The position numbers were made by a program, and so were the translations under genes. A stretch of 64,000 nt of DNA, from contig NZ_JAQTXI010000006.1 of NCBI RefSeq assembly GCF_028688855.1, positions 149,405-213,404 of the forward strand, written 5' to 3'. The stretch comes from Neomegalonema sp. (GTDB taxonomy: Bacteria; Pseudomonadota; Alphaproteobacteria; Rhodobacterales; Rhodobacteraceae). Below, piece by piece: positions 26,844-39,810 of the stretch (the stretch's first letter is position 1; every line of letters starts with the position of its first letter). Under the pieces are notes generated by a model. That model was given only the letters and a program-made list of their open reading frames with translations, searched no databases and had not been told where the DNA came from.

Positions 26844-27782
26844 ATGCTTCTCATCACGCATTCCGACTGCCTCGACCATGATCCGGGACCGGGCCATCCC
26901 GAATCCCGGGCGCGGCTGCAAACGATCCTCGGCCTGTTCAACCGCTCGGCCTTCGCGGGCCTGGAGCGGGTCGAGGCGCCTCTGGCGACCGACGCGCATC
27001 TGCGCCTCGCCCATCCTCAGGGCGTCATCGACCTGCTGACCGCCGAGGAGCCCGTCGAGGGCTGGAGCCGGATCGAGGCCGATACGGTGCTGTCGCCGGG
27101 TTCGGTGCGGGCGGCGCGCCGGGCGGCGGGCGCCGCCGTGGAGGGGGTCGAGGCGCTGCTCCGGGGTGAGGCGAAATTCGCCTTCTGCGCCACGCGTCCG
27201 CCGGGGCATCACGCCGAGCGCGACACGCCCATGGGCTTCTGTCTCTTCTCGAACGCGGCCATCGCGGCGCTGCACGGGCTGAATCTGGGCCTGAAGCGGG
27301 TGGCGGTGGTGGATTTCGACGTCCATCACGGCAACGGCACTCAGGACGTGCTCAAGGACGAGCCCCGGGCGCTGTACGTCTCGATTCACGAATCGCCGCT
27401 CTATCCGCATACCGGCGCCGCGAGCGAAACGGGGGTCGGCAACATCGTCAACGTGCCGATGCCGGGGGAATCCGACGGCGCGGCCTGGCGCGCGGCCTAT
27501 GAAAGCCGCATCGCTCCCGTGCTGGAGAGCTTCGCGCCCGAACTGGTGATCGTTTCGGCGGGCTTCGACGCCCATCGGCGCGATCCCCTCGCCAGCACCC
27601 GGCTGGAGACCGAGGACTTCGTCTGGATGACCGACCGGCTCTGCGCGGCGGCGCGGCGCAGCGCTCAAGGGCGGCTGCTGTCGCTGCTCGAAGGCGGTTA
27701 TGATCTTCAGGCCCTCGCCGAGGCGGCGGGCGCCCATGTGCAACGCTTGATGGAGCAGGAGCTCTGGCCCTGCGAGGCCTGA
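26844..27782 (+). CDS. histone-deacetylase-family (class II-like) amidohydrolase
   Basis: A 312-residue zinc deacetylase of the arginase/deacetylase superfamily. The charge-relay and metal-site motifs are intact: [35 protein letters not shown], and [12 protein letters not shown]. Bacterial members remove acetyl groups from polyamines, proteins or small molecules; the substrate is unknown here. The gene lies just upstream of xseB (22 bp gap), an order conserved in many Alphaproteobacteria. ATG at 26844 is preceded by AGGGAGAC. Confidence 0.93.
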   Translation: MLLITHSDCLDHDPGPGHPESRARLQTILGLFNRSAFAGLERVEAPLATDAHLRLAHPQGVIDLLTAEEPVEGWSRIEADTVLSPGSVRAARRAAGAAVEGVEALLRGEAKFAFCATRPPGHHAERDTPMGFCLFSNAAIAALHGLNLGLKRVAVVDFDVHHGNGTQDVLKDEPRALYVSIHESPLYPHTGAASETGVGNIVNVPMPGESDGAAWRAAYESRIAPVLESFAPELVIVSAGFDAHRRDPLASTRLETEDFVWMTDRLCAAARRSAQGRLLSLLEGGYDLQALAEAAGAHVQRLMEQELWPCEA

Positions 27783-27804
27783 GCCGATCACGAAGGAGAG
27801 GCGC

Positions 27805-28062
27805 ATGAGCGCGGCGGAAGCGGATCTGGAGGCCCTCGGATTCGAGAAGGCCATGGCCGAACTTGAAGACATCGTGCGGCGGCTGGAGCGCGGCGACGCG
27901 GATCTGGAATCCGCCATCGCGCTTTACGAGCGCGGGGCGCTGCTGCGGCGTCATTGCGAGGCCAAGCTCAAGGCCGCCGAGGCCCGCGTCGAGAAGATCA
28001 TGCTGGAGGCGGGGTCTCCGGCGGGGCTTGCGCCCCTCGATCCGCAGGGCGGAGGATCGTGA
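27805..28062 (+). CDS. xseB: exodeoxyribonuclease VII small subunit
   Basis: The 85-residue small subunit of ExoVII, which digests single-stranded DNA with XseA. The family core is visible as GFEKAMAELEDIVRRLERGDADLESAIALYERG, two helices with LEP/GD spacing, then an RHCEAKLKAAEARVEKI helix. xseA is not in the window. ATG at 27805 follows GAAGGAGAGGC. Its stop overlaps the ispA start (GTGA). The gene belongs to the HDAC-xseB-ispA-dxs order. Confidence 0.95.
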   Translation: MSAAEADLEALGFEKAMAELEDIVRRLERGDADLESAIALYERGALLRRHCEAKLKAAEARVEKIMLEAGSPAGLAPLDPQGGGS

Positions 28063-28985
28063 CCGCCGCCGTCCTGCCTCCGGAGGCCCTGGAGGCGCGT
28101 CTGGCCGCGGCGGCCGCCGCCGTCGAGGAGACGCTCGACGCGCTGCTGCCGCAGGGCGACGGGCCGGAATCCCGGCTCTGGGAGGCCATGCGCTACGGGG
28201 CGCTCGGGGGCGGCAAGCGCCTGCGGGCCTTCCTCGTGCTGGAATCGGCGGCGCTCTTCGGAGTCTGCGGGACGCGGGCGCTGCGGGTCGCGGCGGCGGT
28301 GGAGTGCCTGCACGCCTACAGCCTGATCCACGACGACCTCCCGGCCATGGACGACGACGACCTGCGTCGGGGCCGCCCCACGACCCACAAGGCCTTCGAC
28401 GAGGCGACGGCCATCCTCGCGGGCGACGCGCTCCAGAGCCGCGCCTTCGAGATCCTCGCCGAGGAGAGCACCCACGAGAATCCCTTCACCCGCTGCGAGC
28501 TGGTGCGCAGTCTGGCGGCGGCGGCGGGGGCCCGGGGCATGGCGGGCGGCCAGATGATCGACATGCAGGCCGAGGCCCGCGCCGCCCGGGGCGAGCCTCT
28601 GCGCGATCTGGGCGCCGTGGCGCATCTGCAGAGGCTCAAGACGGGGGCGCTGATCGGGTTCTCCTGCGCGGCGGGGGCGATCCTCGGGGGCGCCGACGCG
28701 ACGCGCCGTCAGGCTCTGGAGGCCTATGCGCAGGATTTCGGCCTCGCCTTCCAGATCCGCGACGACCTCCTCGACCATGAAGGCGACGAAGGCGAAGCGG
28801 GCAAGCGCCTGCGCAAGGACGAGGACGCGGGCAAGGCCACCTTCGTCGATCTCCTCGGCCTGGAGGGCGCGCGCGAAAGGGCCTCCATGCTGGCGGCTCA
28901 GGCGGCGGCGCGTCTGGAGTGCTTCGGCCCTGCGGCGGAGGCTCTGAAGGCTGCGGCGCGCTTCGCGGCGCTGCGACGACGTTGA
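28059..28985 (+). CDS. ispA: farnesyl diphosphate synthase (polyprenyl synthetase)
   Basis: Condenses IPP with DMAPP and then GPP to make farnesyl diphosphate. The 308-residue protein has the first aspartate-rich motif DDLPAMDDDDLRRG and the second DDLLD, with GGKRLRAFLVLESA, THKAFDEATAILAGD and KTGALIGFS between. The start is GTG at 28059 because GGAGG (28051-28055) lies just upstream, it overlaps the xseB stop, and the family N-terminus begins here; longer in-frame extensions lie within xseB. dxs follows 101 bp later. Confidence 0.95.
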   Translation: MTAAVLPPEALEARLAAAAAAVEETLDALLPQGDGPESRLWEAMRYGALGGGKRLRAFLVLESAALFGVCGTRALRVAAAVECLHAYSLIHDDLPAMDDDDLRRGRPTTHKAFDEATAILAGDALQSRAFEILAEESTHENPFTRCELVRSLAAAAGARGMAGGQMIDMQAEARAARGEPLRDLGAVAHLQRLKTGALIGFSCAAGAILGGADATRRQALEAYAQDFGLAFQIRDDLLDHEGDEGEAGKRLRKDEDAGKATFVDLLGLEGARERASMLAAQAAARLECFGPAAEALKAAARFAALRRR

Positions 28986-29009
28986 CCGCCTGCTGACCCT
29001 GTGGGGCGC

Positions 29010-29038
29010 TTGTCAGGACGGGCTGATGCGCTCATTTT
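29010..29038 (+). promoter_or_regulatory. candidate promoter for dxs
   Basis: TTGTCA (29010-29015), 17 bp, CATTTT (29033-29038), matches 5/6 and 3/6. It sits in the ispA-dxs gap and could let dxs be expressed apart from ispA. Confidence 0.38.
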
Positions 29039-29086
29039 GGGACTCCCCTCCGCCCGCCCGCTTGCGCCCAAGACAGGAAACGCTCG

Positions 29087-31024
29087 ATGAGCCTGCCCCA
29101 ACGCCCCGAGACGCCCCTCCTTGACCGGATCGCCACGCCTGAGGCGCTCAAGAGCCTGTCCGACGCCGAATTGCGCCAGCTGGCGGACGAGCTCCGCGCC
29201 GAGACCATTTCGGCGGTTTCGGTCACGGGCGGGCATCTGGGGGCGGGCCTCGGGGTGGTGGAGCTGACCGTGGCGCTGCATGCGGTCTTCGACGCCCCGC
29301 GCGACAGGATCATCTGGGACGTCGGGCATCAGGCCTATCCGCACAAGATCCTGACCGGCCGCCGCGACCGCATCCGGTCGCTGCGCCAGGGCGGAGGGCT
29401 CTCGGGCTTCACCAGACGGGCCGAAAGCGAATACGACCCCTTCGGCGCGGCGCATTCCTCGACCTCGATTTCGGCGGGGCTCGGCTTCGCGGCGGCGCGC
29501 GACCTGCGCGGAGAGCCCGGCCATGTGATCGCCGTGATCGGCGACGGCGCCATGTCGGCGGGCATGGCCTACGAGGCGATGAACAACGCCGCCGAACTGA
29601 ATTCGCGGCTGATCGTGGTGCTCAACGACAACAACATGTCCATCGCGCCGCCGGTGGGAGGGATGTCGGCCTATCTGGCGCGTCTGTGGTCGGGCGGGGC
29701 CTACAAGTCGGTGCGGGGGATGGTCAAGCAGATCGCCCGGCGCCTGCCGAAGGCCATGCGCACCCGCGCCAAGCGCCTCGAGGAATACGCCAAGGGCATG
29801 GCCGTGGGCGGCACGCTCTTCGAGGAGCTGGGTTTCTGCTACATCGGCCCGGTGGACGGGCATGATCTGGACCATCTGCTTCCTGTGCTGCGCAATCTGC
29901 GCGACCGGGGCGAGGGGCCGATCCTGCTGCACGCCGTGACCCAGAAGGGCAAGGGCTACGCGCCCGCCGAGGCCTCGGCCGACAAATATCACGGCGTGGC
30001 GCGGTTCAACGTGATCACCGGCGAGCAGGACAAGGCGAAGTCCAACGCCCCGAGCTACACCAGCGTCTTCGCGCAAGGCCTGATCCGCGAGGCCGAGGCC
30101 GATCCGCGCGTGGTGGCGATCACGGCGGCCATGCCCTCGGGCACGGGGCTGGACCTCTTCCAGCAGGCCTTCCCGAAGCGCACCTATGACGTGGGCATCG
30201 CCGAACAGCACGCCGTGACCTTCGCGGCGGGTCTGGCGGCGGCGGGGATGCGCCCCTTCTGCGCGATCTACTCGACCTTCCTGCAGCGCGGCTACGACCA
30301 GATCGTGCATGACGTGGCGATCCAGAGCCTTCCGGTGCGCTTCGCCATCGACCGCGCGGGCCTGGTGGGCGCCGACGGCGCGACCCATGCGGGCAGCTTC
30401 GACCTCGCCTATCTGAGCAATCTTCCGGGCTTCGTGGTGATGGCGCCTTCCGACGAGGCGGAGCTGATGCGCATGATCCGCACGGCGGCCGAGATCGACG
30501 ACCGTCCTTCGGCCTTCCGCTATCCGCGCGGCGAGGGCGTGGGCGTGGAGCTTCCGTCGCGCGGCGAGGTCCTGCGCATCGGCGAGGGCAGGGTGGTCCG
30601 CGAGGGCGCGCGTCTGGCGATCCTCTCGCTGGGGACGCGGCTCGGCGACGCGCTCAAGGCGGCGGAGCTTCTGGAGGAGCGGGGGATCTCGGTCACGGTG
30701 GCCGACGCGCGTTTCGCCAAGCCTCTGGACGAAGACTTGCTGACCCAGCTTGCGCGACATCACGAGGCCCTGCTGATCGTGGAGGAGGGCGCGGTGGGCG
30801 GCTTCGGCTCGCATGTCCTGCAGCATCTGAGCGGGACGGGGCTTCTGGACGGGTCTCTGGCGGTGCGGAGCCTCGTCCTGCCGGACGTCTTCCTCGACCA
30901 CGACAAGCCGGAGAAGATGCTCGCGGCGGCGGGTCTGGATTCGCGCGGGATCGCGGAGGCGGCTCTTGCGCTGCTGGGCCGCATCGAGGCGCGCGGAGGG
31001 CTTCTGCGGGCCAAGGGGGCGTAA
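29087..31024 (+). CDS. dxs: 1-deoxy-D-xylulose-5-phosphate synthase
   Basis: Thiamine-diphosphate enzyme that joins pyruvate and glyceraldehyde 3-phosphate, the first step of the MEP isoprenoid pathway. The 645-residue protein is full length, with [33 protein letters not shown], and the TPP-binding [18 protein letters not shown] followed by VLNDNNMSI. The pyrimidine-binding domain has [18 protein letters not shown] and the [10 protein letters not shown] loop. ATG at 29087 follows CAGGAAACG. The upstream neighbours ispA and xseB fit isoprenoid context; a TerB-like gene follows after 94 bp. Confidence 0.97.
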   Translation: MSLPQRPETPLLDRIATPEALKSLSDAELRQLADELRAETISAVSVTGGHLGAGLGVVELTVALHAVFDAPRDRIIWDVGHQAYPHKILTGRRDRIRSLRQGGGLSGFTRRAESEYDPFGAAHSSTSISAGLGFAAARDLRGEPGHVIAVIGDGAMSAGMAYEAMNNAAELNSRLIVVLNDNNMSIAPPVGGMSAYLARLWSGGAYKSVRGMVKQIARRLPKAMRTRAKRLEEYAKGMAVGGTLFEELGFCYIGPVDGHDLDHLLPVLRNLRDRGEGPILLHAVTQKGKGYAPAEASADKYHGVARFNVITGEQDKAKSNAPSYTSVFAQGLIREAEADPRVVAITAAMPSGTGLDLFQQAFPKRTYDVGIAEQHAVTFAAGLAAAGMRPFCAIYSTFLQRGYDQIVHDVAIQSLPVRFAIDRAGLVGADGATHAGSFDLAYLSNLPGFVVMAPSDEAELMRMIRTAAEIDDRPSAFRYPRGEGVGVELPSRGEVLRIGEGRVVREGARLAILSLGTRLGDALKAAELLEERGISVTVADARFAKPLDEDLLTQLARHHEALLIVEEGAVGGFGSHVLQHLSGTGLLDGSLAVRSLVLPDVFLDHDKPEKMLAAAGLDSRGIAEAALALLGRIEARGGLLRAKGA

Positions 31025-31118
31025 GATCAGGGGAATTCCGTTTCCCTCTCCCTCGTGCGGCTGGATTTTCCGCAACTCATGGTGTATGGCTTTCCGCCTT
31101 CTGCGAGAGGAGGAAGCC

Positions 31119-31646
31119 ATGGGATTTCTGCTGGCGGTTCTGGGCGCGATGGGCGCCGTAGGCTTCTGGATGTGGCGCGCCCGCGACGCGGCCGCAGGCG
31201 CCAGGGCGGCGATGGACCTTGCGGGAGACGCGGCTTCAGCCTTGCGGCGTTTCGGCTTCCGGCGCAAGGCGGGCGTGAATCCGCTCGACGCCGAGGAGGA
31301 TCCGCGTCTTGCGGCGATGGCGGCGATGGCCAGCATGGCGCGCATGGACGGCGAGCGCACCGCCGCCCAGACGGCGGTTCTGACGGCCGCCGCCAAGGAT
31401 CTGTTTCAGGTCGGGCAGGACGAGGCCCGCGACATGGCGGCTTACGGCTTCTGGCTTTCGGCTCAGGCCGAGCCCGAGGAGGCCTTGCGCCGTCTGGACC
31501 GGAATCTGTCGCGGAGTCTGGGCCCGAAGGAATGGGCGGAGCTGATTTCGGCGATGCGGGCGGCGGGCGTCGCGGAGGGCCCTCTGAGCGAGCGCCAGGC
31601 CGAGGCCCTCATGCGGATCGAGCGGGCGCGTCAGGCCTCGACTTGA
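31119..31646 (+). CDS. membrane-anchored TerB-like protein
   Basis: A 175-residue protein with one N-terminal membrane helix (FLLAVLGAMGAVGFWMW) and no signal-cleavage site, then an Ala/Arg-rich linker. From about residue 57 it is all-helical: DPRLAAMAAMASMARMDGERTAAQ, a middle helix pair, then SLGPKEWAELISAMRAAGVAEGPLSERQAEALMRIERA. This two-repeat layout, with an acidic turn (RMDGE and VAEGPLSERQ) after each helix pair, matches the TerB-like fold. Function is unknown. ATG at 31119 follows GAGAGGAGGAAG. The Mrr-type nuclease gene starts 55 bp downstream. Confidence 0.7.
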   Translation: MGFLLAVLGAMGAVGFWMWRARDAAAGARAAMDLAGDAASALRRFGFRRKAGVNPLDAEEDPRLAAMAAMASMARMDGERTAAQTAVLTAAAKDLFQVGQDEARDMAAYGFWLSAQAEPEEALRRLDRNLSRSLGPKEWAELISAMRAAGVAEGPLSERQAEALMRIERARQAST

Positions 31647-31701
31647 TTTTCCGCCCGGAATGCGAGCAATCTCCGCCTCCGGACGGGGCTGGGGGAAATT
31701 C

Positions 31702-32628
31702 ATGGCGATTCCGACTTACGACCAGACCATGCCGCCTTTGCTGAGGCTGGCCGCGCAGCATGAAGAACTGGTCATGCGGGATGCGATCCAGGCCATGGCG
31801 GATCATTTCGCGCTGACCGAGAAGGAGCGCGCGGCGACCCTGCCGAAAAGCTCTGAAACCTACATCTACGACCGCACCTACTGGGCGCGCGTGTCTCTGA
31901 TCAAGGCGGATCTGCTGGAGAGCCCGAGGCGTGGCGTGGTCCGCATCACGCAGGCGGGGCGGGAGTTCCTGAAGCGCAATCCGGGCGCCTTCGACCTCAA
32001 GGCCCTGAAGCCATTGAGCAAGGCGGCGAAGCAGAGCGAGGCGCCGCTTCCCTTTTCGCGACCCGTCGAACCCGATCCCGTCCCCGCCGAGGCCGAAGCC
32101 ATCCGCAAGACCCCTCAGGAGCGGATCGCCGAGGCCGAAGAGGCTCTGTCGCGCGACCTGCGCGAGCAGCTTCAGGAGCAATTGCAGAAAATCTCGCCCG
32201 CCTTCTTCGAGCGGCTGATCGTGGACCTCATGCTGGCCATGGGCTACGGCTTCGACGAAAGCAGCGGCCGCCAGCTCGGCCGCACGAACGACGGCGGAAT
32301 CGACGGCGAGATCTACGAGGACAAGCTCGGTCTCGACCGCATCCTTCTTCAGGCCAAGCGCTATGCGGCTCATGTCTCCATCGGCTCGCCGCAGATCCGC
32401 GAATTCATCGGCTCCCTGGACGTCCAGGGCGTCTCGAAGGGCGTCTTCGTCACCACCTCCTCCTTCACCGAGGAGGCCCGCCGGACGCCCAAGGCGGGCG
32501 GCAAGCGGCTGGTGCTGATCGACGGGGCCCGTCTGGCGGATCTGATGATCGAACATGGCGTGGGCGTGCGGGTCGAGCGTTCGGTGGTTCTCAAGGCTCT
32601 GGACCTGAATTATTTCGAGGACGCCTGA
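31702..32628 (+). CDS. mrr: Mrr-family restriction endonuclease
   Basis: A 308-residue protein of the Mrr type: a winged-helix N-terminal domain (about residues 5-90, with [22 protein letters not shown]), a linker, then a PD-(D/E)xK Mrr catalytic domain (about 165-290). Catalytic residues lie in [20 protein letters not shown] and LLQAKRYA (Gln-x-Lys), and TTSSFTEEA is conserved. Mrr enzymes cut DNA carrying foreign methylation; substrate and activation cannot be told here. ATG at 31702 follows GGGGGAAA. Neither a methylase gene nor another restriction gene is adjacent; the orphan vsr is 5.7 kb away. Confidence 0.92.
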   Translation: MAIPTYDQTMPPLLRLAAQHEELVMRDAIQAMADHFALTEKERAATLPKSSETYIYDRTYWARVSLIKADLLESPRRGVVRITQAGREFLKRNPGAFDLKALKPLSKAAKQSEAPLPFSRPVEPDPVPAEAEAIRKTPQERIAEAEEALSRDLREQLQEQLQKISPAFFERLIVDLMLAMGYGFDESSGRQLGRTNDGGIDGEIYEDKLGLDRILLQAKRYAAHVSIGSPQIREFIGSLDVQGVSKGVFVTTSSFTEEARRTPKAGGKRLVLIDGARLADLMIEHGVGVRVERSVVLKALDLNYFEDA

Positions 32629-32688
32629 GCCCGGCTTCTTCTGTCTGCGGGGTCGGGCGCCTCGCCGCATGCGCTCCTTGTGGCCGCG

Positions 32689-32717
32689 TTGACATCCCCG
32701 CATCCCGCGCTTATCTG
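32689..32717 (+). promoter_or_regulatory. candidate promoter for secA
   Basis: A perfect TTGACA (32689-32694), 17 bp, then TATCTG (32712-32717), which matches 3/6. The implied leader is about 185 nt. No SecM-like arrest peptide was recognised in this leader. Confidence 0.5.
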
Positions 32718-32909
32718 TCTCCCGCCGCAGCGCGCCTCTTTCGGGTTTGCGCGAGGTCTCGGCCTGTCGGAAGACAGGCGTCACATCCCCGAAGACGTCG
32801 GGTTCCGGAGCCTCCGCTCCGCCTTCCGCCCGACGCCCCAGGGGCCGCGGCGCAGTCGCCCGCCACTCGGGTTTCGGGGGCGCCTCCGCGCGCAGAAAGG
32901 CGAAAGATC

Positions 32910-35885
<2,976 letters not shown>

Positions 35886-35959
35886 TTTTCCCTCCCGCCC
35901 CTGTGTAAGCAGCGCTCGGCTGGAAAGCTTGCGCCGCTTCAGGCGAATGGGAGATCGAC

Positions 35960-36427
35960 TTGGACGAAGCCGACCGGACAGGTGGCGGATTCCATGAGGG
36001 GAGGCATCGCCTTCCCCTGCGGGTCTACTACGAGGACACCGACGCGGGAGGCGTGATCTATCACGCCTCCTATCTGCGTTTCTTCGAGCGGGGCCGCTCC
36101 GAGGCGCTGCGTCTGCTCGGGGTGGATCAGCCGGAGCTGCTGCGCGCGGAGGGCCTGCTCTTCGTGGTGCGGCGCATCGAGATCGATTATCTCGCGCCCG
36201 GCCGTCTCGACGACCTTCTCCACATCGACACCGTGGTCCTGCGCATGGGAGGCGCCAGCCTCGACATGCTCCAGGAGGCGCGCCGGGGCGATTCGACCCT
36301 GGCGCGGGCGCGCGTGGTCTGCGTGGGGGTGGGCCGCGAAGGACGGGCGGCGCGTCTGCCCGAGTCCCTCCGCAAGAGGATCGCGGCGGGTTTTCCCGCG
36401 CTGACGGATGGGCCGGATCCGTCTTAA
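35960..36427 (+). CDS. ybgC: Tol-Pal-associated acyl-CoA thioesterase
   Basis: Hotdog-fold thioesterase found at the head of tol operons. The 155-residue protein has the signature YYEDTDAGGVIYHASYLRFFERGRSEALR, which holds the catalytic aspartate, then VRRIEIDYLAPGRLDDLL. Conserved tol linkage is the main functional clue; E. coli YbgC binds acyl-carrier protein and lipid enzymes. The start is TTG at 35960 with GGGAGAT upstream; no ATG in frame lies before the domain, so the start is fairly but not fully certain. tolQ starts 96 bp downstream. Confidence 0.92.
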   Translation: MDEADRTGGGFHEGRHRLPLRVYYEDTDAGGVIYHASYLRFFERGRSEALRLLGVDQPELLRAEGLLFVVRRIEIDYLAPGRLDDLLHIDTVVLRMGGASLDMLQEARRGDSTLARARVVCVGVGREGRAARLPESLRKRIAAGFPALTDGPDPS

Positions 36428-36523
36428 TCGTATTTTAGCCAAAATCGCCGCACAGAAATCGCTGCGGCGCCACTTCCCGCACGGCGCGCCGAACGCCGGC
36501 GATCACAGAAAAGGACGAATGTG

Positions 36524-37207
36524 ATGTCGGACCCTCATCTCGATTTCTCGGTGATGGCGCTCTTCTGGCAGGCGCACTGGGTGGTCAAGGTCGTCGTGAT
36601 CCTGCTGCTGATGGCCTCCTTCTGGTCCTGGGCGATCATCATCCAGAAGCTGCTGAATCTCCGTTCGGCCCGCGTCCAGGCGGCCGGTTTCGAGAAGATC
36701 GTCTGGTCGGGCCAGTCTCTGGACGACATCTACGACAAGGTCGGCAAGGCGCCCGCCAATCCCATGGAGCGCATCTTCTCCACCGGCATGAACGAATGGC
36801 GCCGCAGCTTCGAGAACGGAACCCTTGTGCCCGGCTCGCGCGACCGGCTGTCGCTCTCGATGGACGTGGCCATCGACCGCGAGGTCGAGCGCCAGGAGCG
36901 GGGGATGACCTTCCTCGCGACCACGGGCGCGATCTCGCCCTTCGTGGGGCTCTTCGGCACGGTCTGGGGCATCAAGAACAGCTTCGAGTCCATCGCGGTC
37001 TCGCAGAACACCAGCCTTTCGGTGGTGGCGCCCGGCATCGCCGAGGCTCTCGGCGCGACGGCTCTGGGGCTTCTGGCGGCCATTCCGGCCACGGTGGCCT
37101 TCAACTATTTCTCGGGTCAGATCGGCAAGTTCAGCCGCCGGATCGAGCAGTTCGCCGACCGCTTCACCGGGCTGCTCTCCACCGAATTCGACCGTCGGGG
37201 GGTGTGA
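36524..37207 (+). CDS. tolQ: Tol-Pal system protein TolQ
   Basis: Inner-membrane proton-channel subunit of the Tol motor, with TolR. The 227-residue protein has three membrane helices: one at the N-terminus (HWVVKVVVILLLMASFWSWAIII), and two near residues 130-150 (FLATTGAISPFVGLFGTVWGI) and 165-195 (GIAEALGATALGLLAAIPATVAFNYF). Conserved channel residues lie in the last two. A GTG at 36521 is in frame just before the ATG; I chose ATG 36524 because AAAAGGA ends about 8 nt upstream, but GTG is possible. tolR starts 1 bp after the stop. Confidence 0.96.
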   Translation: MSDPHLDFSVMALFWQAHWVVKVVVILLLMASFWSWAIIIQKLLNLRSARVQAAGFEKIVWSGQSLDDIYDKVGKAPANPMERIFSTGMNEWRRSFENGTLVPGSRDRLSLSMDVAIDREVERQERGMTFLATTGAISPFVGLFGTVWGIKNSFESIAVSQNTSLSVVAPGIAEALGATALGLLAAIPATVAFNYFSGQIGKFSRRIEQFADRFTGLLSTEFDRRGV

Positions 37208-37208
37208 G

Positions 37209-37736
37209 ATGGGCGCTTCCCTGAAAGCTGGCGGCGCCTCGGGAGGCCGCAGGGGACGGCGCGGCGGAGGCCGCGGCGCGCCCATGTCCGAGATCAACGT
37301 GACGCCCTTCGTGGACGTGATGCTGGTGCTTCTGATCGTGTTCATGGTGGCGGCGCCGATGATGGCCGTGGGCGTGCCGGTGCAGCTGCCCAAGACCGCC
37401 GCCGGACCCATCGACTCCGAGCGCCAGGACCCCGTCACCATCAACGTCGACGCCGCAGGCGGAATCTTCCTGCAGGGCGAGCCGGTCACCCGCGAGGATC
37501 TGCCGGTCCAGCTGGCGGCCCTCGTCGAGGAGCGCGGAGATCAGGAGCGCATCTTCATGCGCGCCGATCAGGGCGCCTCCTACGGAGACGTGATGGTGGT
37601 GATGGGCGAACTCAACGCCCGGGGCCTTCGCAACATCGGGCTCGTGACCGATTCCCCCAACGCGGGCGCCGGGCCTCGCCCGGCCGCAGGGGAGACGGCC
37701 GCAGCAGCCCCGACCGCCGCGGGGACGACGCCATGA
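37209..37736 (+). CDS. tolR: Tol-Pal system protein TolR
   Basis: Single-pass ExbD/TolR partner of TolQ. The 175-residue protein has a basic, glycine-rich N-tail (GGASGGRRGRRGGGRG). The membrane helix follows, with the proton-path aspartate in SEINVTPFVDVMLVLLIVFMVAAPMM, and then a periplasmic dimerisation domain. The C-terminus is an Ala/Pro-rich tail (about residues 150-175). It sits between tolQ (1 bp gap) and tolA (40 bp gap). The Arg/Gly tail before the helix is longer than in E. coli. Confidence 0.96.
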   Translation: MGASLKAGGASGGRRGRRGGGRGAPMSEINVTPFVDVMLVLLIVFMVAAPMMAVGVPVQLPKTAAGPIDSERQDPVTINVDAAGGIFLQGEPVTREDLPVQLAALVEERGDQERIFMRADQGASYGDVMVVMGELNARGLRNIGLVTDSPNAGAGPRPAAGETAAAAPTAAGTTP

Positions 37737-37776
37737 CGGCCCGTCCTTCGCGTGGTCTGGAGAGGAGCGCCTGAAG

Positions 37777-39810
37777 ATGCGCGCAGGCGCCTTCGCGTCG
37801 GGAGTGTTGCACAGCGTGCTGATTCTGGCGGCCATCGCCCCGAATCGGCCGCGTCCTCTGGATCGCCCGGCCTCCGGCCCGCCTCTGGCGGTGGAGGTGG
37901 TGAGCCTCGAGGAGTATAACGCTCTCATGGCGCGGAGCAGCGCCGCCCGCGCCCTCTCCGACTCCAGCCTGCCCCCGGAGACGCAGGTGGCGATGAACAC
38001 GCCGCCTTCTCCCGCCTCTCCGCCGCCTGCGGCCGCCGCCGCGACGCAAGGCGATTCGCCGCCCCCTCCCGCCGCCGCGCCGGACTGGGCGGAGACGCCT
38101 CCGCCCCCGCCTGCGCCTGCGCAGCCTTCTGCGCCTTCCTCTCCGGCCTATGCGCCGCCGGTGCGCGTCAGCTCGACGCCGCCCGCCGCCCCCGAACTCG
38201 ACGAGGCCGCCCTCCAGGACGAACCGGTCGAGCGCGCCGATCTGGTGCCCGCCTCGCCCACGGTCAGCGTGACCCAGCCCGCCGAGCTCGCGACGCCGAG
38301 CCCCGATCTGGCCGCTCCCGAGGTGGATCTCGCCATGGAGCCGCCGCCGCCTCAGGCCCCGACGCCTCCTGCGGCCTCCGCGCCGCCTCCGCCTCAGGTC
38401 GCGGTCTCCGAGGCGCCGCGCGTCTCGCCGACGCCGCGTCCGCGCCCCGAGACCCCGGCGCCCTCCTCGCCCGTCACGACCGCCGAGGCCCCCAACGCGC
38501 CCCCCGAAGAAGCCGAAGTCGCCGCCGCCCAGGACCGGGGACCGGTCGCCAGCCCCATGCCGCGCGAGAAGCCGCAGCAATCGCCCGCCCAGATCGCCGA
38601 GGCCCAGCGCCGCGTCGAGGAGATGGTCGAGGCCGCCCGCCGCGCCGAAGACGCCCGCATCGCCGACGACGCCCGCCGCCAGCAGGCCGAGCAGGACCGC
38701 CGCGCCGCCGAGGCCGCCCGTCGGCGGCAGGAGGAGCAGGACCGCATCTCCGCCGAGATGGCCCGCCTCGAAGGCGAGCGCGCCGCCGCCGAAGGCCGCC
38801 GCCTCGACGAGGAGCGCCGCGCCCGTCTGCGCGCCGCGCAGCTCGAAGAGGACCGCCGCCGCGCCGAAGCCGAGGCCCGCGCCCGCGCTCAGGCCGAGAT
38901 GGACCAGCGCGCCCGCGACGCCGCCGCCGCCGCCGATCTGCTGCGCCGTCAGCAGGAGCAGGCCCGCATCGCCGACGAGCTGGCCCAGCGCGAGCTTCAG
39001 GTGCGTCAGGCGGAGCTGATGCGTCAGGAGCAGGAGCGCCGCCTCCGCGAGGATCAGCTGCGCCTCGAACAGATGGCCCGCGAACAGGACCACCAGCGTC
39101 AGCAGGAGATCCTGCGTCAGCAATCCGAGATGGACGCCGTCCGCCGCCGTCAGGAGGAGGCGCGGCTGCAATACGAGGCCCAGGAGCGCCGCCGTCAGGA
39201 GCTGGAGTCCCAGCGCCAGAACCAGATGCGCCTCGACCAGATGGACCGCGAGCGCATGGCCCGCGACCAGCAGCAGGCCGACCTCGCCCGCCGCTTCGAG
39301 ACCGCCATCGGCACGCCCGTGACCTCGCGGTCCATGGCGCCGATGGGCGATCAGGGCATGGGCGCGATCTACGGCGGCGGCCCGGCGGGGGCTGCGGATC
39401 CTCTGGCGGGGATCTTCGCGGCGGCCGACAATCTGGCGGCCAGCGGCGGCGGGGGCGCGGTGCGCTCTCCGGGCTACGGCGGCGCCTCGATGGAGCTGAC
39501 CAGCGCCGAGCGTCAGCAGATGCTCAACGCGCTGAAGGGCTGCTGGATCGTGGATCCGGCCGCCATCGGCTTCGGCTCGATCTCCGTGACCCTCGCCGCG
39601 AGCCTGCAGCCGAATGGGTATGTGGACCGGGGTTCGGTGCGCGTGGTATCTCCGATGCCGACGCCGCCCGAATATCGGGTCGCGGTCGAGAGCGCGCGTC
39701 AGGCGCTGCTGGACACCCGCTGTCAGCCTCTGCCCGTTCCGCCGCAGAAATACGACGCCTGGAGACAGGTGCAGATCACCTTCAATCCTCAGAACATGGG
39801 TTTGCAATGA
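37777..39810 (+). CDS. tolA: Tol-Pal system protein TolA
   Basis: Links the TolQR motor to outer-membrane partners. The 677-residue protein is much longer than E. coli TolA (421). It has an N-terminal anchor (GVLHSVLILAAIAPN), a Pro/Ala-rich stretch (about residues 60-260), and a long Arg/Glu/Ala/Gln helical rod (about 265-510) with repeated RRQEEQDR-like and QQEILRQQ-like units. The C-terminal TolA domain (about 570-677) includes LTSAERQQMLNALKGCWIVDP and the second cysteine in TRCQPLPV. ATG at 37777 follows GGAGAGGAGCGCC. It overlaps tolB by four bases. The Pro-rich insert and long rod suggest a thick or variable periplasmic reach. Confidence 0.93.
   Translation: MRAGAFASGVLHSVLILAAIAPNRPRPLDRPASGPPLAVEVVSLEEYNALMARSSAARALSDSSLPPETQVAMNTPPSPASPPPAAAAATQGDSPPPPAAAPDWAETPPPPPAPAQPSAPSSPAYAPPVRVSSTPPAAPELDEAALQDEPVERADLVPASPTVSVTQPAELATPSPDLAAPEVDLAMEPPPPQAPTPPAASAPPPPQVAVSEAPRVSPTPRPRPETPAPSSPVTTAEAPNAPPEEAEVAAAQDRGPVASPMPREKPQQSPAQIAEAQRRVEEMVEAARRAEDARIADDARRQQAEQDRRAAEAARRRQEEQDRISAEMARLEGERAAAEGRRLDEERRARLRAAQLEEDRRRAEAEARARAQAEMDQRARDAAAAADLLRRQQEQARIADELAQRELQVRQAELMRQEQERRLREDQLRLEQMAREQDHQRQQEILRQQSEMDAVRRRQEEARLQYEAQERRRQELESQRQNQMRLDQMDRERMARDQQQADLARRFETAIGTPVTSRSMAPMGDQGMGAIYGGGPAGAADPLAGIFAAADNLAASGGGGAVRSPGYGGASMELTSAERQQMLNALKGCWIVDPAAIGFGSISVTLAASLQPNGYVDRGSVRVVSPMPTPPEYRVAVESARQALLDTRCQPLPVPPQKYDAWRQVQITFNPQNMGLQ

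Noticed and set aside
32718..32909. SecM-like arrest peptide in the secA leader
   Set aside because: Short frames there lack an export signal and an arrest motif; nothing beyond a plain leader is supported.
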